Source: JAWKIW01 sp046331175 | GTDB lineage: Bacteria > Actinomycetota > Acidimicrobiia > Acidimicrobiales > Acidimicrobilacustridaceae | Length of the DNA: 54,310 nt | Reading direction: 5' to 3' | NCBI GenBank assembly: GCA_046331175.1 | Contig: JAXLRI010000023.1 | Coordinates: 1-54,310 of the forward strand | Part shown: piece by piece, positions 35,818-43,669 of the stretch | Layout: each line of letters begins with the position of its first letter | Position numbering within the stretch: the first letter of the stretch is position 1 | Translations under genes and position numbers: made by a program | Notes under the pieces: model-generated | What the model was told of the DNA's origin: nothing | The model's database searches: none | The model's input: the letters and a program-made list of their open reading frames with translations, nothing else

Positions 35818-36726
35818 GTGGCCCGCCCGCCCGAGGAGCAGCGGCGCGACGGCGTCGCGGTGATCGACAAGGAGGCCGGCTGGACCTCCCACGACGTCGT
35901 GGCCAAGGCGCGAGGGATCCTGCGCAACAAGAAGATCGGCCACTCCGGCACGCTCGACCCCGATGCGACCGGGGTGCTCGTCCTGGGCGTCGGCCGGGTC
36001 ACCCGCCTGCTGCGGTTCCTCACCGTGCTGGGCAAGACCTACACGTGCGAGATCGTGCTCGGCGTGGAGACCTCCACGCTCGACGCCTCGGGTGAGGTGG
36101 TCGCCACCCACGACATGGCCGGCGTTGCCCTCGCCGACGTGCAGGCTGCGGCGGCGGCGCTCACCGGCGACATCCTCCAGGTCCCGCCCATGGTCTCGGC
36201 CGTGAAGGTCGACGGCGTCCGGCTCCACGAGCTGGCCCGGCGGGGAGAGGAGGTCGAGCGCCAGCCCCGGCCCGTGCACGTGTCCCGCTTCGACGTGGCG
36301 GCGGTGGCAGGGGAGCCCGGGGTCTTCACCGCCGAGGTCGCCTGCTCGTCGGGCACCTACGTGCGCACGCTGGCGGCCGACCTCGGCACGGCCCTCGGCG
36401 GTGGCGCCCACCTCCGGAACCTGCGGCGCACGGCCGTCGGGTCGTTCACCGAGGCCGAAGCCCGTCCCCTCGACGACATCGAGGTGCTGGCCCCGGCGGT
36501 GGCATTGCGCGACCACCCGTCCGTCGTGGTCGAGGGCGACGTCGCCACCGCCGTCACCCACGGCAAGGTGCTGCCCGCCGCGGTCCTCGGCGTCGACCTG
36601 CCCGGCGACGGCGTCCCGGCGCTGTGGGCGGTGCTGTCGCCGGCGGGCGATCTGCTCGCCGTCTACGAGCGCCACAAGGGCGACACGGTGAAGCCCGCCG
36701 TCGTGCTCGCCCCCGCCGCCACCTGA
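35818..36726 (+). CDS. truB: tRNA pseudouridine-55 synthase TruB
   Basis: TruB, 302 residues, which makes pseudouridine 55 in the T-loop of tRNAs. Catalytic segment IGHSGTLDPDATGVLVLGVG holds the active-site Asp; also VIDKEAGWTSHDVVAKAR at the N-terminus, GKTYTCEIVLGVET, VPPMVSAVKVDG and SSGTYVRTLAADLG. GTG start 1 bp after the rbfA stop, so coupled. The gap after truB holds the 25-bp-arm inverted repeat. Confidence 0.96.
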   Translation: MARPPEEQRRDGVAVIDKEAGWTSHDVVAKARGILRNKKIGHSGTLDPDATGVLVLGVGRVTRLLRFLTVLGKTYTCEIVLGVETSTLDASGEVVATHDMAGVALADVQAAAAALTGDILQVPPMVSAVKVDGVRLHELARRGEEVERQPRPVHVSRFDVAAVAGEPGVFTAEVACSSGTYVRTLAADLGTALGGGAHLRNLRRTAVGSFTEAEARPLDDIEVLAPAVALRDHPSVVVEGDVATAVTHGKVLPAAVLGVDLPGDGVPALWAVLSPAGDLLAVYERHKGDTVKPAVVLAPAAT

Positions 36727-36761
36727 TCGCCGACCTCTCCGTCGCCCCTCCCCGTCGCCCC

Positions 36762-36816
36762 CCCGAACTTTGGAGGATCCGCGTCAGGGGGTGACGCGGA
36801 TCCTCCAAAGTTCGGG
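36762..36816. repeat. Perfect 25-bp-arm inverted repeat (55 bp) between truB and ribF
   Basis: Arms 36762-36786 and 36792-36816 are exact reverse complements over 25 bp, with a GGGGG loop. The arm starts CCCGAACTTTGGAGGATCCG. It lies 35 bp after the truB stop and 31 bp before the ribF start. It would form a very stable hairpin or cruciform; a terminator, or a dispersed REP-like or MITE-like unit, are the main options. Confidence 0.95.
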
Positions 36817-36834
36817 AAGGTGGGGGCTCGGCAG

Positions 36835-36840
36835 TAGCCT
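36835..36840 (+). promoter_or_regulatory. -10 element, leaderless start of ribF
   Basis: TAGCCT, 7 nt before the GTG at 36848; any -35 would fall in the right arm of the adjacent inverted repeat (TTCGGG, 36811-36816). Confidence 0.45.
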
Positions 36841-36847
36841 CGGCGCC

Positions 36848-37816
36848 GTGCAGGTGCTGCGTGACGAGGAGACCTGGCCCCGGCCTCCCGAGGGCACCGC
36901 CATCACCATCGGCGCCTACGACGGCGTGCACCGCGGCCACCAGACGGTGATCTCCCAGGTCCGCCGGCTGGCGGGGGAGCGGGGCCTGCGCACCGCGGTG
37001 GTCACCTTCGACCGCCACCCGGCCAGCGTCGTGCGGCCCGACTCCGCGCCGAAGCTGCTCACCGACCTCGACCAGAAGCTCGAGCTGCTGGCCGCCACCG
37101 GCGTCGACTACACGCTCGTCGTGCACTTCGACGAGGCCCGGTCGAAGGAGCCGGCCGAGGAGTTCGTCGACGAGACCCTCATCGGGGGCCTGAACGCAAA
37201 GGTCGTGGTGGTCGGCGACGACTTCCACTTCGGCCACGAGCGCCGCGGCAACGTGGCCCTGCTGTCGGAGATGGGCGGTCGCCACGGCTTCGAGACCCTG
37301 GGCATCGAGCTGGTGGGCCCCGACGGGCGACCGGCTGGCGAGGGCGAGCGGGTGTCGTCCACCCGCATCCGGGCCGCGCTGCGCGACGGGCAGCTGGCCC
37401 TCGCCAACGAGCTGCTCGGCCGACACCACGAGGTGCGGGGTGTGGTGACCGACGGCGACAAGCGGGCCCGCGAGCTGGGCTTCCCCACGGCGAACGTGTC
37501 GGTGCCCGACGAGATCTGCCTGCCCCACGACGGCATCTACGCCGGCTGGTACCTCCGCCCCGACGGCGAGCGCCTGCCGGCGGCCATCTCGCTCGGCCGC
37601 CGGCCCACCTTCTACGAGCAGCAGCCCTACTCGCTGCTCGAGGCCCACGTCCTCGGCGGGTACGACGCCGACCTCTACGGCGAGCTGGCCCGGGTGCAGT
37701 TCGTCGAGCACCTCCGCGACGAGGAGCGCTTCGACAGCGTCGACGCCCTGGTCGAGCAGATGGGACGCGACTGCCGCCAGGCCGAGTCCCTGCTGGCCGC
37801 CCGCTCCGACGGGTAG
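36848..37816 (+). CDS. ribF: Bifunctional riboflavin kinase / FAD synthetase
   Basis: RibF, 322 residues, makes FMN and FAD from riboflavin. The N-terminal adenylyltransferase domain (1-180) has ITIGAYDGVHRGHQTVI (HxGH-like), VVVVGDDFHFGHERRGN and the SSTRIRAAL motif. The C-terminal flavokinase has GVVTDGDKRARELGFPTANVSVPDE and DGIYAGWYLRP, with FVEHLRDEERFDSVDALVEQM at the end. The GTG at 36848 is chosen because it fits the -10 and the normal N-terminus (QVLRDEETWPRPPEGTAI); the frame is open further upstream only into the inverted repeat. Confidence 0.95.
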   Translation: MQVLRDEETWPRPPEGTAITIGAYDGVHRGHQTVISQVRRLAGERGLRTAVVTFDRHPASVVRPDSAPKLLTDLDQKLELLAATGVDYTLVVHFDEARSKEPAEEFVDETLIGGLNAKVVVVGDDFHFGHERRGNVALLSEMGGRHGFETLGIELVGPDGRPAGEGERVSSTRIRAALRDGQLALANELLGRHHEVRGVVTDGDKRARELGFPTANVSVPDEICLPHDGIYAGWYLRPDGERLPAAISLGRRPTFYEQQPYSLLEAHVLGGYDADLYGELARVQFVEHLRDEERFDSVDALVEQMGRDCRQAESLLAARSDG

Positions 37817-37890
37817 CCTCCGGACCGACACGAACCTTGTTGCGGGTCCGTCGGGTCGGACTGCCCGCTCTGAGCGACGGAGATGGGGCG

Positions 37891-39065
37891 ATGGGCCACC
37901 CGAACGACGATCTGTCCGCGCGCGACGAGCTCCTCCAGGAGCTGCTCGATCGCCAGGCGCAGCTGACCGAGGCGCTCGACCGCCAGGTGCAGCTGACCGA
38001 GGCCCTGGCACACCGCGTCGCCGAGCTCGAGGTCGGCGCCACATCGGTAGCGCCCCCGCCTGGCACTCCGGCCGGCAGTCGGTCGGCACTGCGCCCGGTC
38101 GGCGACGCCGGTGACCACGTCGAGGTAGACGACCGAGATGTGGTCGACGAGGTCGACGAGCGGACGAGTCGTCGGCAGCTGCTGACCCGCGCGGCAACCG
38201 TGGCCGCCGGCGCCGTCGCGGGTGGCACCGCCCTGGCCGTCGCCCAGGCCACCCCGGCGGCTGCGGTCACCTCCTTCTACTCGGGCAACCCGGGTGTCGA
38301 CATCACGGCCTCCCCCGATGCAGCTGCCACCATCGCCCTCGACGTGCACGGTCTCACCGCCGCGACGGGCATCCGCTCCGTCACCCAGAGCGGGTCCGCG
38401 ATCTACGCCGCGGCCTCCACCGGGATCGCCATGCGGGCGGAGGCGACGTCGGCTACGGGCTGTACGCGGAGACGTCCTCCACCGGCGTCGCGTTGACGGG
38501 GGCGACGAGCTCCAGCGGGGGGACCCACCTGTGGCTCAACGGAAACCCACCGCCGCCGGCGACCTCGGCGCAGTCCCGGCCGGCGGGTTCGATCGTGAAG
38601 GACGCGTTCAACGACCTGTGGTTCTGCATCCTCGGCGGCAACCCCGGGACGTGGCTGCGCGTGACGGGCACCAACACCGCAGGGGCGTTGACCCTGCTCT
38701 CGTCCCCCAAGCGGGTCTACGACTCGCGGCCGGGCAACAACCCGGCCACGCCGCCGAAGACGCCGTTGGCCAACGGCGCCACCCGCGACGTGGACTGCAC
38801 GTTGAACGGGTCGGGGGTGCCTGTGGGGGCGACGGGCGTGCTGGCCAACTTCACGGTGGTCAACACCTCCGGCGCCGGGTTCCTGGCCGCCTTCAAGAAG
38901 GGGGTGCCGGTGCCGAACGCCTCGACGATCAACTGGTTCCAAGCCGGAACGGTGGTGGCCAACACGACGGTCGTGGCGTGCGACACCACCGGCAAGATCA
39001 GCTGCTACGTGCCACCGAGCTCGAGCGCCGACTTCTTCGTCGACATCATCGGCTATTACCGGTAG
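37891..39065 (+). pseudogene. Frameshifted exported surface protein (Tat-like signal)
   Basis: One gene split by a frameshift near 38450. Upstream part (37891-38496): coiled-coil-like start with two copies of (QAQ/QVQ)LTEAL, then TSRRQLLTRAATVAAGAVAGG (Tat-like signal-anchor, about 90-120) and VTSFYSGNPGVDITASPDAAATIALDVHG. After EATS the meaningful frame moves by one base: GYGLYAETSSTGVALTGATSSSGGTHLWLNG, continuing to a C-terminal domain (PKRVYDSRPG ... ATGVLANFTVVNTSGAGFL ... DFFVDIIGYYR) seen in many secreted actinobacterial proteins. Restoring one base at 38450/38451 gives 391 residues. ATG at 37891 has GGAGATGGGG upstream. A sequencing error and a true mutation look the same here. Confidence 0.7.
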
Positions 39066-39133
39066 CGAGGGGCGGCGGCGCCGCGTGGCCGCCTGGCGGT
39101 CCGTTCAGCCCGGGCGACCGGGCCGGAAGTCCC

Positions 39134-39139
39134 TAACGT
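39134..39139 (+). promoter_or_regulatory. -10 candidate for the alpha/beta-hydrolase gene
   Basis: TAACGT; transcription would start near 39147, downstream of the GTG at 39138, which favours the ATG at 39246 as start. Confidence 0.35.
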
Positions 39140-39245
39140 GGGGTCAGATCCTCTCGTAGCGTCCCAGGTCAGGGGTTCTGGCGCCGCGCAGGGGGCGACA
39201 CGAGACGTGCCGACATCCACCACCGACCTCGGGGACACGACGAAC

Positions 39246-40307
39246 ATGGCCGACGTGACCCAACCGATCGCCGGGCCGGCCTTCACCCCGGCCGGACCGA
39301 CGCCGGTGGCGGCGCCCCGCCTGGCCCGCCACACCTTCACGCTGTCCGACGGCCACCGCATCGGGTTAGCCGTCTCCGGTCGTGGCGTCCCGCTGGTGGT
39401 CGTGCACGGGTTCACCGCCGAGGGCTTCCTCTACGCCCAGACCCTGCACCGGCTGGTGGCCAAGGGCTTCAAGGTCATCGCCATCGACATGGCCGGCCAC
39501 GGCGGCACCCAGGGCCTGCCGCTCGCCGGCGCCCGCCTGGGCGACTACGCCGAGCTGATGGGCCGGGCCATCGAGGAGCTCGGCATCCAGCGGGCGATCA
39601 TCGCCGGTCACTCGATGGGTGGCCGGGTGGTCGCCCAGCTGGCAGCCATGGAGCCCGACAAGGTCATCGGCGCCCTCCTCATCGACGCCATCGTGGGCGA
39701 CGAGTGGGACCTCATGGTCAACGTGTTCCGCCTCAACCCGCTGCTGCTGCCGATGCTGGGTGCCGGACTCGTGGCCGACACGGTGACCACGCTGCCGTTG
39801 TTCCGCGACCCGGGCCAGGCGTTCAAGCTCGGACGCCTGGTGGCGCCCACCTACGTGGGCCACGCCCTGCAGCCGTGGCGGCTGCTCGGCCCGGCGGCGT
39901 CGATCCTGCGGTCGAAGGGCTCCAAATCGATCCTCGACGAGCTGGCCCGCCAGGAGGTCCCCACCTTCGTCATCCAGGGCGGCCTCGACCTCATCGTCCC
40001 GCACCGCACGGCGGTGTCGGCGGCCCGCCGGGCCAACGGCCAGCTGGTGACGGTCCACAACGCCAGCCACTCGTGGCTGCTGAAGGACCCCGAGACCCTG
40101 CCCGCCATCGTCTCCGAGCTGCTCGACGGGCGGCTCGGCGCCGCGGTGCGCCAGGCCATCCACGGCGCCGGGGCCGGGTCGATCGAGGAGATCGAGGCCC
40201 ACTTGTACGAGCCCGAGGCGCCGATCCTGGCCCTCACCCCGGCGCTCACCTTCACCCGGCTGAACGACGCCCACCGCCGCCCGCGGTATCGCTGGACGAT
40301 CAGCTGA
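39246..40307 (+). CDS. Alpha/beta-hydrolase fold protein
   Basis: A 353-residue alpha/beta hydrolase. LVVVHGFTAEGFLYAQ is the oxyanion HG motif, IAIDMAGHGGTQG follows strand 4, and the nucleophile elbow is IIAGHSMGGRVVAQLA (Ser in GHSMG). The acid is probably in VIQGGLDLIVPHRT and the His in VHNASHSWLLKDPE. The C-terminal 60 residues (AAVRQAIHGAGAGSIEEIEAHLYEPEAP...) lie beyond the usual fold. No signal peptide is clear. It might be an esterase, lipase or epoxide hydrolase-like enzyme; the substrate is unknown. The ATG is preferred to a GTG at 39138 because the -10 overlaps that GTG. Confidence 0.85.
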   Translation: MADVTQPIAGPAFTPAGPTPVAAPRLARHTFTLSDGHRIGLAVSGRGVPLVVVHGFTAEGFLYAQTLHRLVAKGFKVIAIDMAGHGGTQGLPLAGARLGDYAELMGRAIEELGIQRAIIAGHSMGGRVVAQLAAMEPDKVIGALLIDAIVGDEWDLMVNVFRLNPLLLPMLGAGLVADTVTTLPLFRDPGQAFKLGRLVAPTYVGHALQPWRLLGPAASILRSKGSKSILDELARQEVPTFVIQGGLDLIVPHRTAVSAARRANGQLVTVHNASHSWLLKDPETLPAIVSELLDGRLGAAVRQAIHGAGAGSIEEIEAHLYEPEAPILALTPALTFTRLNDAHRRPRYRWTIS

Positions 40308-40353
40308 TCGGCTGACGGCCCTTGCGGGGCGCCGTGCGTGCGCGGACGCGGGA

Positions 40354-40373
40354 GGGCGGCCGCGCGGCCGCCC
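40354..40373 (+). terminator. Terminator after alpha/beta-hydrolase gene
   Basis: Perfect 8-bp stem (40354-40361 with 40366-40373) with a GCGC loop, 47 nt after the stop. This and the promoter/operator below are what the 316-bp gap 40308-40623 contains. Confidence 0.5.
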
Positions 40374-40427
40374 GGTGAGGGCGCCGGGCCGCCACGGGCC
40401 GGGCGAGGACTGCACTGCGGATGACGG

Positions 40428-40457
40428 TTGACGTCGGCGACGCGCGCGCCTTAGGCT
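40428..40457 (+). promoter_or_regulatory. Promoter of the tetR-desaturase operon
   Basis: TTGACG (40428-40433), 18-nt spacer, TAGGCT (40452-40457). Predicted start near 40464, inside the operator. The leader to the tetR ATG is about 160 nt. Confidence 0.6.
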
Positions 40458-40484
40458 GAGTCAGCACTCAGAGTAAACACTCAG
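40456..40484. promoter_or_regulatory. TetR-type operator overlapping -10 and transcription start
   Basis: CTGAGT-CAGC-ACTCAG (40456-40471) is a perfect 6-4-6 inverted repeat, followed by a second overlapping one, GAGT-AAAC-ACTC (40471-40482), extending to ACTCAG at 40479-40484. Three half-sites on one face overlap the -10 and start, ideal for repression. Confidence 0.7.
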
Positions 40485-40623
40485 AACCGGCTTCGCATCC
40501 ACGCGGAACCGCGGGTGGTTCGCGACGGGATCGCCGTCGCCCCGAGGTGGCCAACGACGGCCGGACGATTGCGTGGCGGGACGGCGGGGACGGAACGACG
40601 GCGGGACGAGCCGAGGAGGTGGG

Positions 40624-41268
40624 ATGGCGCGGAACCGGGTGGCCACCAGCAGGGGCCGGTCGCGGAGCGATGCCACGAGGCGACGGATCGTCGACGCCTG
40701 TGCCGTGGTCATCCGCACCGAGGGGTTCGGGGGGACGACGACGGCGGCCATCGCGGCCCAGGCCGGCCTCGCCGAGGGGGCGATCTTCTACCACTACGGC
40801 TCGTTGCCCGACCTGTACGCCGAGGTGCTGCGCACCTCGAGCAGCGAGCGGCTCGTCGCCTACCGGGAGGCCCTCGACGGGATCGACCGCCCGGACGCGC
40901 TGCTGCGGGCCGCACTCGGGCTGTTCGCGGAGGATCGCGAGACCGGCCACGTCGCCGTGCTGGCCGAGCTGATCGCCGGGGCGGCTTCGGTCGACGGCCT
41001 GCGGCCGCTCGTCCAGGAGGAGGTCGCGGCGTGGGTGGCCTTCGTGGAGGGAGTGCTCGGTCGTGTGCTCGACGGCACGGGGCTGGCCGACCTCCTGCCC
41101 CCACCCCGAGACCTCGCCGTCGTGGTCGTCTCGCTCTTCACCGGCGCCGAGCTGCTCAGCGGCCTGGCGCCCGAGCTCGGGACGGCGGACGCCTTGGCGG
41201 GGGTGGCCGAGCGGGTCACGCCTGTGCTTGCTGCGTTCACGTCCGGCGACCTGGGTGGGCGCACGTGA
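40624..41268 (+). CDS. TetR family transcriptional regulator of the desaturase operon
   Basis: A 214-residue TetR-family repressor. DNA-binding domain at residues about 14-60: ATRRRIVDACAVVIRTEGFGGTTTAAIAAQAGLAEGAIFYHYGSLPDLYAEVL, with recognition helix AEGAIFYHYG. The ligand-binding part is Ala/Leu-rich and mainly helical, with no identifiable ligand. A strong GAGGAGG site precedes the ATG at 40624. Its stop overlaps the first desaturase start (GTGA), and a double inverted repeat covers the operon promoter, so autorepression together with control of both desaturases is likely. A fatty-acid or acyl-CoA ligand is plausible by context only. Confidence 0.88.
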   Translation: MARNRVATSRGRSRSDATRRRIVDACAVVIRTEGFGGTTTAAIAAQAGLAEGAIFYHYGSLPDLYAEVLRTSSSERLVAYREALDGIDRPDALLRAALGLFAEDRETGHVAVLAELIAGAASVDGLRPLVQEEVAAWVAFVEGVLGRVLDGTGLADLLPPPRDLAVVVVSLFTGAELLSGLAPELGTADALAGVAERVTPVLAAFTSGDLGGRT

Positions 41269-42077
41269 GCCTGGCGGCAGCACACCCCGACCTGCTGCCC
41301 CCGCCGTCGGCGGTCGCGGCCGACCTGCGCACGGTCGGTCGGCTCGAGCGGGCCGTCGAGCTCGCTTGGCCACTGGTGCTCGCGGGGGTCGTCGGCGGAC
41401 TGGCGAGCAGCCGCTGGTGGCCCGGGGTGGTGGTGGCCATCGCCCTGTTCTTCCCCCGGTTCGGGGTCGCGTTCCACGACCTGCTCCACCGCTCCCTCGG
41501 CCTGTCCCGTCGGGCGAACGACAGGTGGTTGACGGTGGTCGGCCTGCTCGCCCTCCAGAGCGGGCACGCCGCGCAGGCCGCCCACGAGGCCCACCACCGG
41601 CACCTGCTGACCGTCGACGATCCCGAGGCGGCCATCGGCCTCCTGCCCTGGTGGCGAGGGCTGCTGGCCGGCCCCCTCCACCACCCGCGCCTCTGCTGGT
41701 GGGCGCTGTCGCAGGGCGCGGCGCCGCGTGCCGTGGTGGTGGGGGAGGTGGCGGTGTGCACCACGGCCGTGCTGGCGGCGATCTCGCTGGTGCCGTGGAC
41801 TCCCGCACCGCTCGTCGTGGTCGCGCTGGTGCTCGCAGGCGACGGCGTCTTCCCCGTGCTGTCGCAGACCTTCCTTCACCCGCGGCACCGCCCGACGCTG
41901 CTCGGCCCGACGCGCACCGTGCGAGGCCGGCTCTTCACGTGGTACTTCCTCGAGCTCGGGTACCACGTCGAGCACCACGCCTACCCCGACGTGCCGACCC
42001 GCCACGTGGCCGAGCTCTCCCGGCGGATCGAACCGGCCCTGCTCGCCGCCGGCGTCGAGCCGACGAGGCTGCGCTGA
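41265..42077 (+). CDS. Fatty acid desaturase-like membrane protein 1
   Basis: A 270-residue integral membrane protein of the fatty acid desaturase/hydroxylase superfamily with the three His boxes of a diiron site: HDLLH (71-75), HEAHH (107-111) and HVEHH (234-238). Four or more hydrophobic segments separate them (for example WPLVLAGVVGG, VVVAIALFF, VVVGEVAVCTTAVLAAI). Short for an acyl-lipid desaturase. The substrate could be fatty acid, carotenoid or another lipid. GTG start overlaps the tetR stop by 4 bp. Paralogue of the next gene (shared HDLLHRSLGL, QSGHA, RTVxG). Confidence 0.82.
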   Translation: MSLAAAHPDLLPPPSAVAADLRTVGRLERAVELAWPLVLAGVVGGLASSRWWPGVVVAIALFFPRFGVAFHDLLHRSLGLSRRANDRWLTVVGLLALQSGHAAQAAHEAHHRHLLTVDDPEAAIGLLPWWRGLLAGPLHHPRLCWWALSQGAAPRAVVVGEVAVCTTAVLAAISLVPWTPAPLVVVALVLAGDGVFPVLSQTFLHPRHRPTLLGPTRTVRGRLFTWYFLELGYHVEHHAYPDVPTRHVAELSRRIEPALLAAGVEPTRLR

Positions 42078-42080
42078 GCG

Positions 42081-43103
42081 ATGGCACCGGTCCTTCCTCG
42101 TCTCGCCGACCTCGGCGCCGACCTGCTCCACGTGAGCCGGTGCCAGCAGGCGGTGGTCCTCCTGCGGCCGGTGGTGCTGATCGGCGCGTACGCCGCCGCC
42201 GCCCGAGCCGGCTGGTGGCATCTGGCGCTGGTCCTGCTCGTAGCGGTCTTCCCGGCCATGGTCGCGGCCATCCACGACCTCCTCCACCGGTCGCTCGGCC
42301 TCGGCCCTCGTGCCAACCGGTGGTGGTTGTCGGTGCTCGGGATCCTCGTCCTGCAGAGCGGGCACGCGATCCAGGCGACCCACGCCGCCCACCACCGGCG
42401 GTTCCCCGCCGCCGACGACCCCGAGGCCTACGTGTCGCGCATGTCGATCCCGCGGGCGATCCTCGAAGGGCCGGTGTACCCCGTGCGGTTGTGGGCCTGG
42501 GCCCGGTGCCAGCCCACGTCACCTCGTCGGCGCATCCTCGGCGAGACCGCCGGCCACGTGGTGCTTGGCGTCGGCTGCCTCGTCGCCATCCCGATCAGCC
42601 CGATCCCCTTCGTCTATGCCGCCGCGATGTGCCTCGCGTGCTCGCTGTTCCCCGCGGTGTCGGTCAACCTGTTGCACCGGGAGGGCGCCCCCGACGAGCT
42701 CGCGGGCACCCGGACGGTGCACGGCGTCGTGCTGCCGCTGGTGACCCTCGGGTCGGGCTACCACCTCGAGCACCACCTCTACCCCCGGGTGCCGTCGCCG
42801 CACTACGGTCGGCTGGCTCGCCGGTTGCGGCCCGTGCTGCAGCCGGCGCTCCAGGCCGCCCTCCAGGCGACGATGCGCCCACCGGCGACCACGATCGGGC
42901 GACCGGCTGCCCCCGGCGGGACCGGCCCGGCCGGGCCCCGACCGCGCCGTCGGGCAGGGGCAACTACCCGGTCGGGGGGCGACGCTGCTAGCCTGACCGG
43001 GTCCGTTCCGGCCTCGCCGGCGCGGATGATGGCTGCTGGTCGTCGCCAGCGAGCGGGTCAACCGCCGCAGCGCGCCGAGCGGCCGGGTCCGATGCCCACC
43101 TGA
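42081..43103 (+). CDS. Fatty acid desaturase-like membrane protein 2
   Basis: A 340-residue paralogue of the preceding protein, starting 3 bp after it. His boxes: HDLLH (65-69), HAAHH (101-105) and HLEHH (228-232) in GYHLEHHLYPRVPSPHYGRL. Membrane segments: VVLIGAYAAAA, HLALVLLVAVFPAMV, LGILVLQSGHAI, VVLGVGCLVAIPI, FVYAAAMCLACSLF. The last ~75 residues (after LQPALQAALQ) are Pro/Arg/Gly-rich, low-complexity, and overlap the predicted rpsO promoter, so the C-terminus may be a recent extension. Two desaturases in one operon could act on different positions or chains. Confidence 0.8.
   Translation: MAPVLPRLADLGADLLHVSRCQQAVVLLRPVVLIGAYAAAARAGWWHLALVLLVAVFPAMVAAIHDLLHRSLGLGPRANRWWLSVLGILVLQSGHAIQATHAAHHRRFPAADDPEAYVSRMSIPRAILEGPVYPVRLWAWARCQPTSPRRRILGETAGHVVLGVGCLVAIPISPIPFVYAAAMCLACSLFPAVSVNLLHREGAPDELAGTRTVHGVVLPLVTLGSGYHLEHHLYPRVPSPHYGRLARRLRPVLQPALQAALQATMRPPATTIGRPAAPGGTGPAGPRPRRRAGATTRSGGDAASLTGSVPASPARMMAAGRRQRAGQPPQRAERPGPMPT
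42989..42994 (+). promoter_or_regulatory. -10 candidate for rpsO
   Basis: TAGCCT inside the 3' end of desaturase 2, giving an rpsO leader of about 115 nt. Confidence 0.4.
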
Positions 43104-43116
43104 ACGAGGAACCCTC

Positions 43117-43398
43117 ATGTCCAACCGCGAACCCACGAACCTGCCCGCCAAGTCGGGCACGATCGAGGAGCACCGCCTCCACGAGTCCGACACGGGCTCG
43201 CCCGAGGTCCAGATCGCGCTCCTCACCGATCGCATCAACCACCTCACCGAGCACCTGAAGGTCCACAAGAAGGACCATCACAGCCGGCGAGGCCTGCTGA
43301 TGCTCGTGGGTCGCCGGCGCCGGCTGCTCGACTACGTCAAGAAGAACGACGTCGAGCGCTACCGGGCGATCATCGCCAAGCTGGGCCTGCGCCGCTAG
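43117..43398 (+). CDS. rpsO: 30S ribosomal protein S15
   Basis: Ribosomal protein S15, 93 residues. TIEEHRLHESDTGSPEVQIALLTDRINHLTEHLKVHKKDHHSRRGLLMLVGRRRRLLDYVKKND is the full family signature, with the rRNA-contacting HKKDHHSRRGL loop. A few extra residues at the N-terminus compared with E. coli. ATG at 43117 preceded by GAGGA. rpsO-pnp order is the widespread one; a terminator-like hairpin separates them. Confidence 0.97.
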   Translation: MSNREPTNLPAKSGTIEEHRLHESDTGSPEVQIALLTDRINHLTEHLKVHKKDHHSRRGLLMLVGRRRRLLDYVKKNDVERYRAIIAKLGLRR

Positions 43399-43405
43399 GG
43401 CACGA

Positions 43406-43430
43406 GGGGGCGACCCGATGGGTCGCCCCC
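43406..43430 (+). terminator. Terminator/attenuator between rpsO and pnp
   Basis: Perfect 11-bp stem GGGGGCGACCC/GGGTCGCCCCC (43406-43416 with 43420-43430), 3-nt loop, 7 nt after the rpsO stop. Confidence 0.7.
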
Positions 43431-43549
43431 GCCGCGTCCGGGCCCGCACGGGTCGGGAGGCGGATGGGGACCGAGACCAGGTGGTCGGCGGACCCGCACA
43501 ACCGAACCACGTACAACCCACTGCCGGGCGGTCCTTCGGGCGTCAGCTG

Positions 43550-43605
43550 CCAGTGGTGAGGCCCGGGGCGATCGCCCCACCGGCGGTCCCGGGCCCCTCC
43601 ACTGG
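43550..43605 (+). promoter_or_regulatory. Large stem-loop in the pnp leader
   Basis: Arms 43550-43567 and 43588-43605 pair over 18 positions with two mismatches; the 20-nt apex begins GCGATCGCCCC, and GGGGCGATCGCCCC (43564-43577) is a competing palindrome. This long double-stranded element lies 65 nt upstream of the pnp start. In E. coli a long pnp leader stem is cut by RNase III and used for PNPase autoregulation; a similar role here is inference. No promoter is obvious in 43431-43549. Confidence 0.5.
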
Positions 43606-43669
43606 GAACTGGCGTCACCTCCTCCCGGCTCGTACCGGCCGCGACGCGCGGCCGGAGAGGAGCACCGAG

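Noticed and set aside
38440..38500. Programmed ribosomal frameshifting in the surface protein gene
   Set aside because: No slippery heptamer, homopolymer or downstream pseudoknot is evident at 38450; a base deletion or sequence error is simpler.
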